Below, one piece after another: positions 6,812 through 7,291 of a stretch of DNA of 7,291 nt. The position numbers were made by a program, and so were the translations under genes. The notes below the pieces were generated by a model that worked only from the letters and a program-made list of their open reading frames with translations, was not told the DNA's origin and did not search any database. The DNA is from Dehalococcoidia bacterium (GTDB taxonomy: Bacteria; Chloroflexota; Dehalococcoidia; JACPQF01): NCBI GenBank assembly GCA_030650265.1, contig JAUSEJ010000405.1:1-7291 (forward strand), in the 5' to 3' direction. Positions within the stretch are counted from its first letter, which is position 1. Every line of letters starts with the position of its first letter.

Positions 6812-7291
6812 CTATTGCTGCGCCAACCCAGCCAGCGGGATAACCAGCGAATCCGCGCCGTTACCCAAAATCACCCGGCTGCCTGTCACTGGATCGTAGA
6901 GGCCGACCCGCGCGCTCTGAATTCGATCCAACTCTTCCGCCCTGAGTGATAGATCGTACTGATCGGAAAAATCCTCCCCCTTCTGCCAATACGAGGTCGG
7001 ATAATTGCCACCCTCTGGATCACTGTCCTTCTGTGTCACTATCTTCCCGGCGCCATCCAGAAGGTGAACAAAGACCTTGTAATCCTTCGTCACCTCGCTG
7101 TCAACCAGCCAATAAAGAGTCAGGACGAGCCTTCTCTGTCCTTCAATCCCGGTGTCCGGCTTCTCGACCGCAGTTTCGTATCCCTTCAGGTTGAGCGCGC
7201 CACCGAAAGTAGCATCAAGACGATTGGATGGACTAGTGGCAGACGTCATCGGGCTAACTTTGATCCGGCCCAATATGTAGGTCGAATTATC
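6812..7291 (-). CDS. C-terminal part of a third beta-module protein; 5' end off the right edge
   Basis: The frame is open to the right edge. The TTG at 7273 is an internal codon, because the upstream residues NSTYILGRIKV match the closing strand of the glycosyltransferase's last module (ILGKIRV). At least two modules are therefore present. The final one is near-canonical: DATFGGALNLKGYET, LVLTLYWLV, DYKVFVHLLD, KDSDPEGGNYPTSYWQKGE, QYDLSL, SARVGLYDPVTGSRVILG and a closing strand ending LAQQ before the TAG. No membrane segment is visible in the 159 residues shown. By analogy with the two + strand genes, the missing part may be another GT-C-type membrane domain, but that is inference. It converges with the + strand pair, so it belongs to a different transcript. 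Its promoter is outside the window. Confidence 0.85.
   Translation of the reverse strand, partial: DNSTYILGRIKVSPMTSATSPSNRLDATFGGALNLKGYETAVEKPDTGIEGQRRLVLTLYWLVDSEVTKDYKVFVHLLDGAGKIVTQKDSDPEGGNYPTSYWQKGEDFSDQYDLSLRAEELDRIQSARVGLYDPVTGSRVILGNGADSLVIPLAGLAQQ
6815..7222 (-). repeat. Terminal beta module of the minus-strand protein (near-canonical)
   Basis: This runs from RLDATFGG to the C-terminus. It shares the LTLYW strand, VFVHLLD, YPT-x-x-W-x-x-G-E and GLYDPVTGSR with the terminal modules of both + strand proteins. In the last hairpin the usual R-L is R-V. The polypeptide ends with the module, as in the other two proteins. Confidence 0.82.

Noticed and set aside
7271..7273. TTG as the start of the minus-strand gene
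   Set aside because: It falls inside a conserved module strand (YILGRIKV) that begins upstream of it; the frame is open to the edge.
1..7291. CRISPR array, tRNA, rRNA or insertion sequence
   Set aside because: No regularly spaced DNA repeats, RNA-gene-like segments, transposase motifs or terminal repeats with target duplications were seen. The repeats present are protein modules.

Overview
The window is most likely a metagenomic or cultured fragment of a Chloroflexota genome. It is moderately GC-rich and bacterial. Two large membrane glycosyltransferase-type genes on the + strand look most like paralogues common in that phylum, and each carries a tail of repeated extracytoplasmic beta-sandwich modules. 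The taxonomic call is inference from family recognition, not from a marker gene.

Layout: (1) 1-3474 (+), the 3' part of a gene for a PTPS_related/GT-C-like membrane protein (Pfam PF10131 type). Its N-terminus lies off the left edge, and its C-terminal half is four tandem beta modules. (2) 3521-6370 (+), a complete gene for a family-39-type (PMT_2/ArnT-like) glycosyltransferase with an N-terminal YDE catalytic-loop motif, a roughly 400-residue membrane domain, an extracytoplasmic linker and three modules. The 46-bp gap suggests it is co-transcribed with gene 1. (3) 6371-6811, a 441-bp convergent spacer with no convincing intact gene. It holds a 9-bp perfect inverted repeat, a weaker hairpin, and minus-strand peptide fragments that resemble a membrane segment and the end of a beta module; I read it as a possible decayed paralogue. 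(4) 6812-7291 (-), the 3' end of a third gene entering from the right edge. It encodes one complete module and the last strand of another.

The three proteins share one module type. It has a Trp-bearing strand (LTLYW-like), a VF-x-LLD strand, a Q/R/K-x-D pair, a YPT-x-x-W-x-x-G-E/K turn, a P-x-G-x-Y strand and a GLYD/E-x-x-x-G-x-R-L hairpin. The + strand pair probably acts together at the outer face of the cytoplasmic membrane, where GT-C enzymes move sugars from polyprenyl-phosphate donors onto surface acceptors. The modules may bind glycans, acceptors or partner proteins. Substrate and product cannot be read from the sequence.

I saw no rRNA, tRNA, CRISPR array, insertion sequence, phage or plasmid feature.
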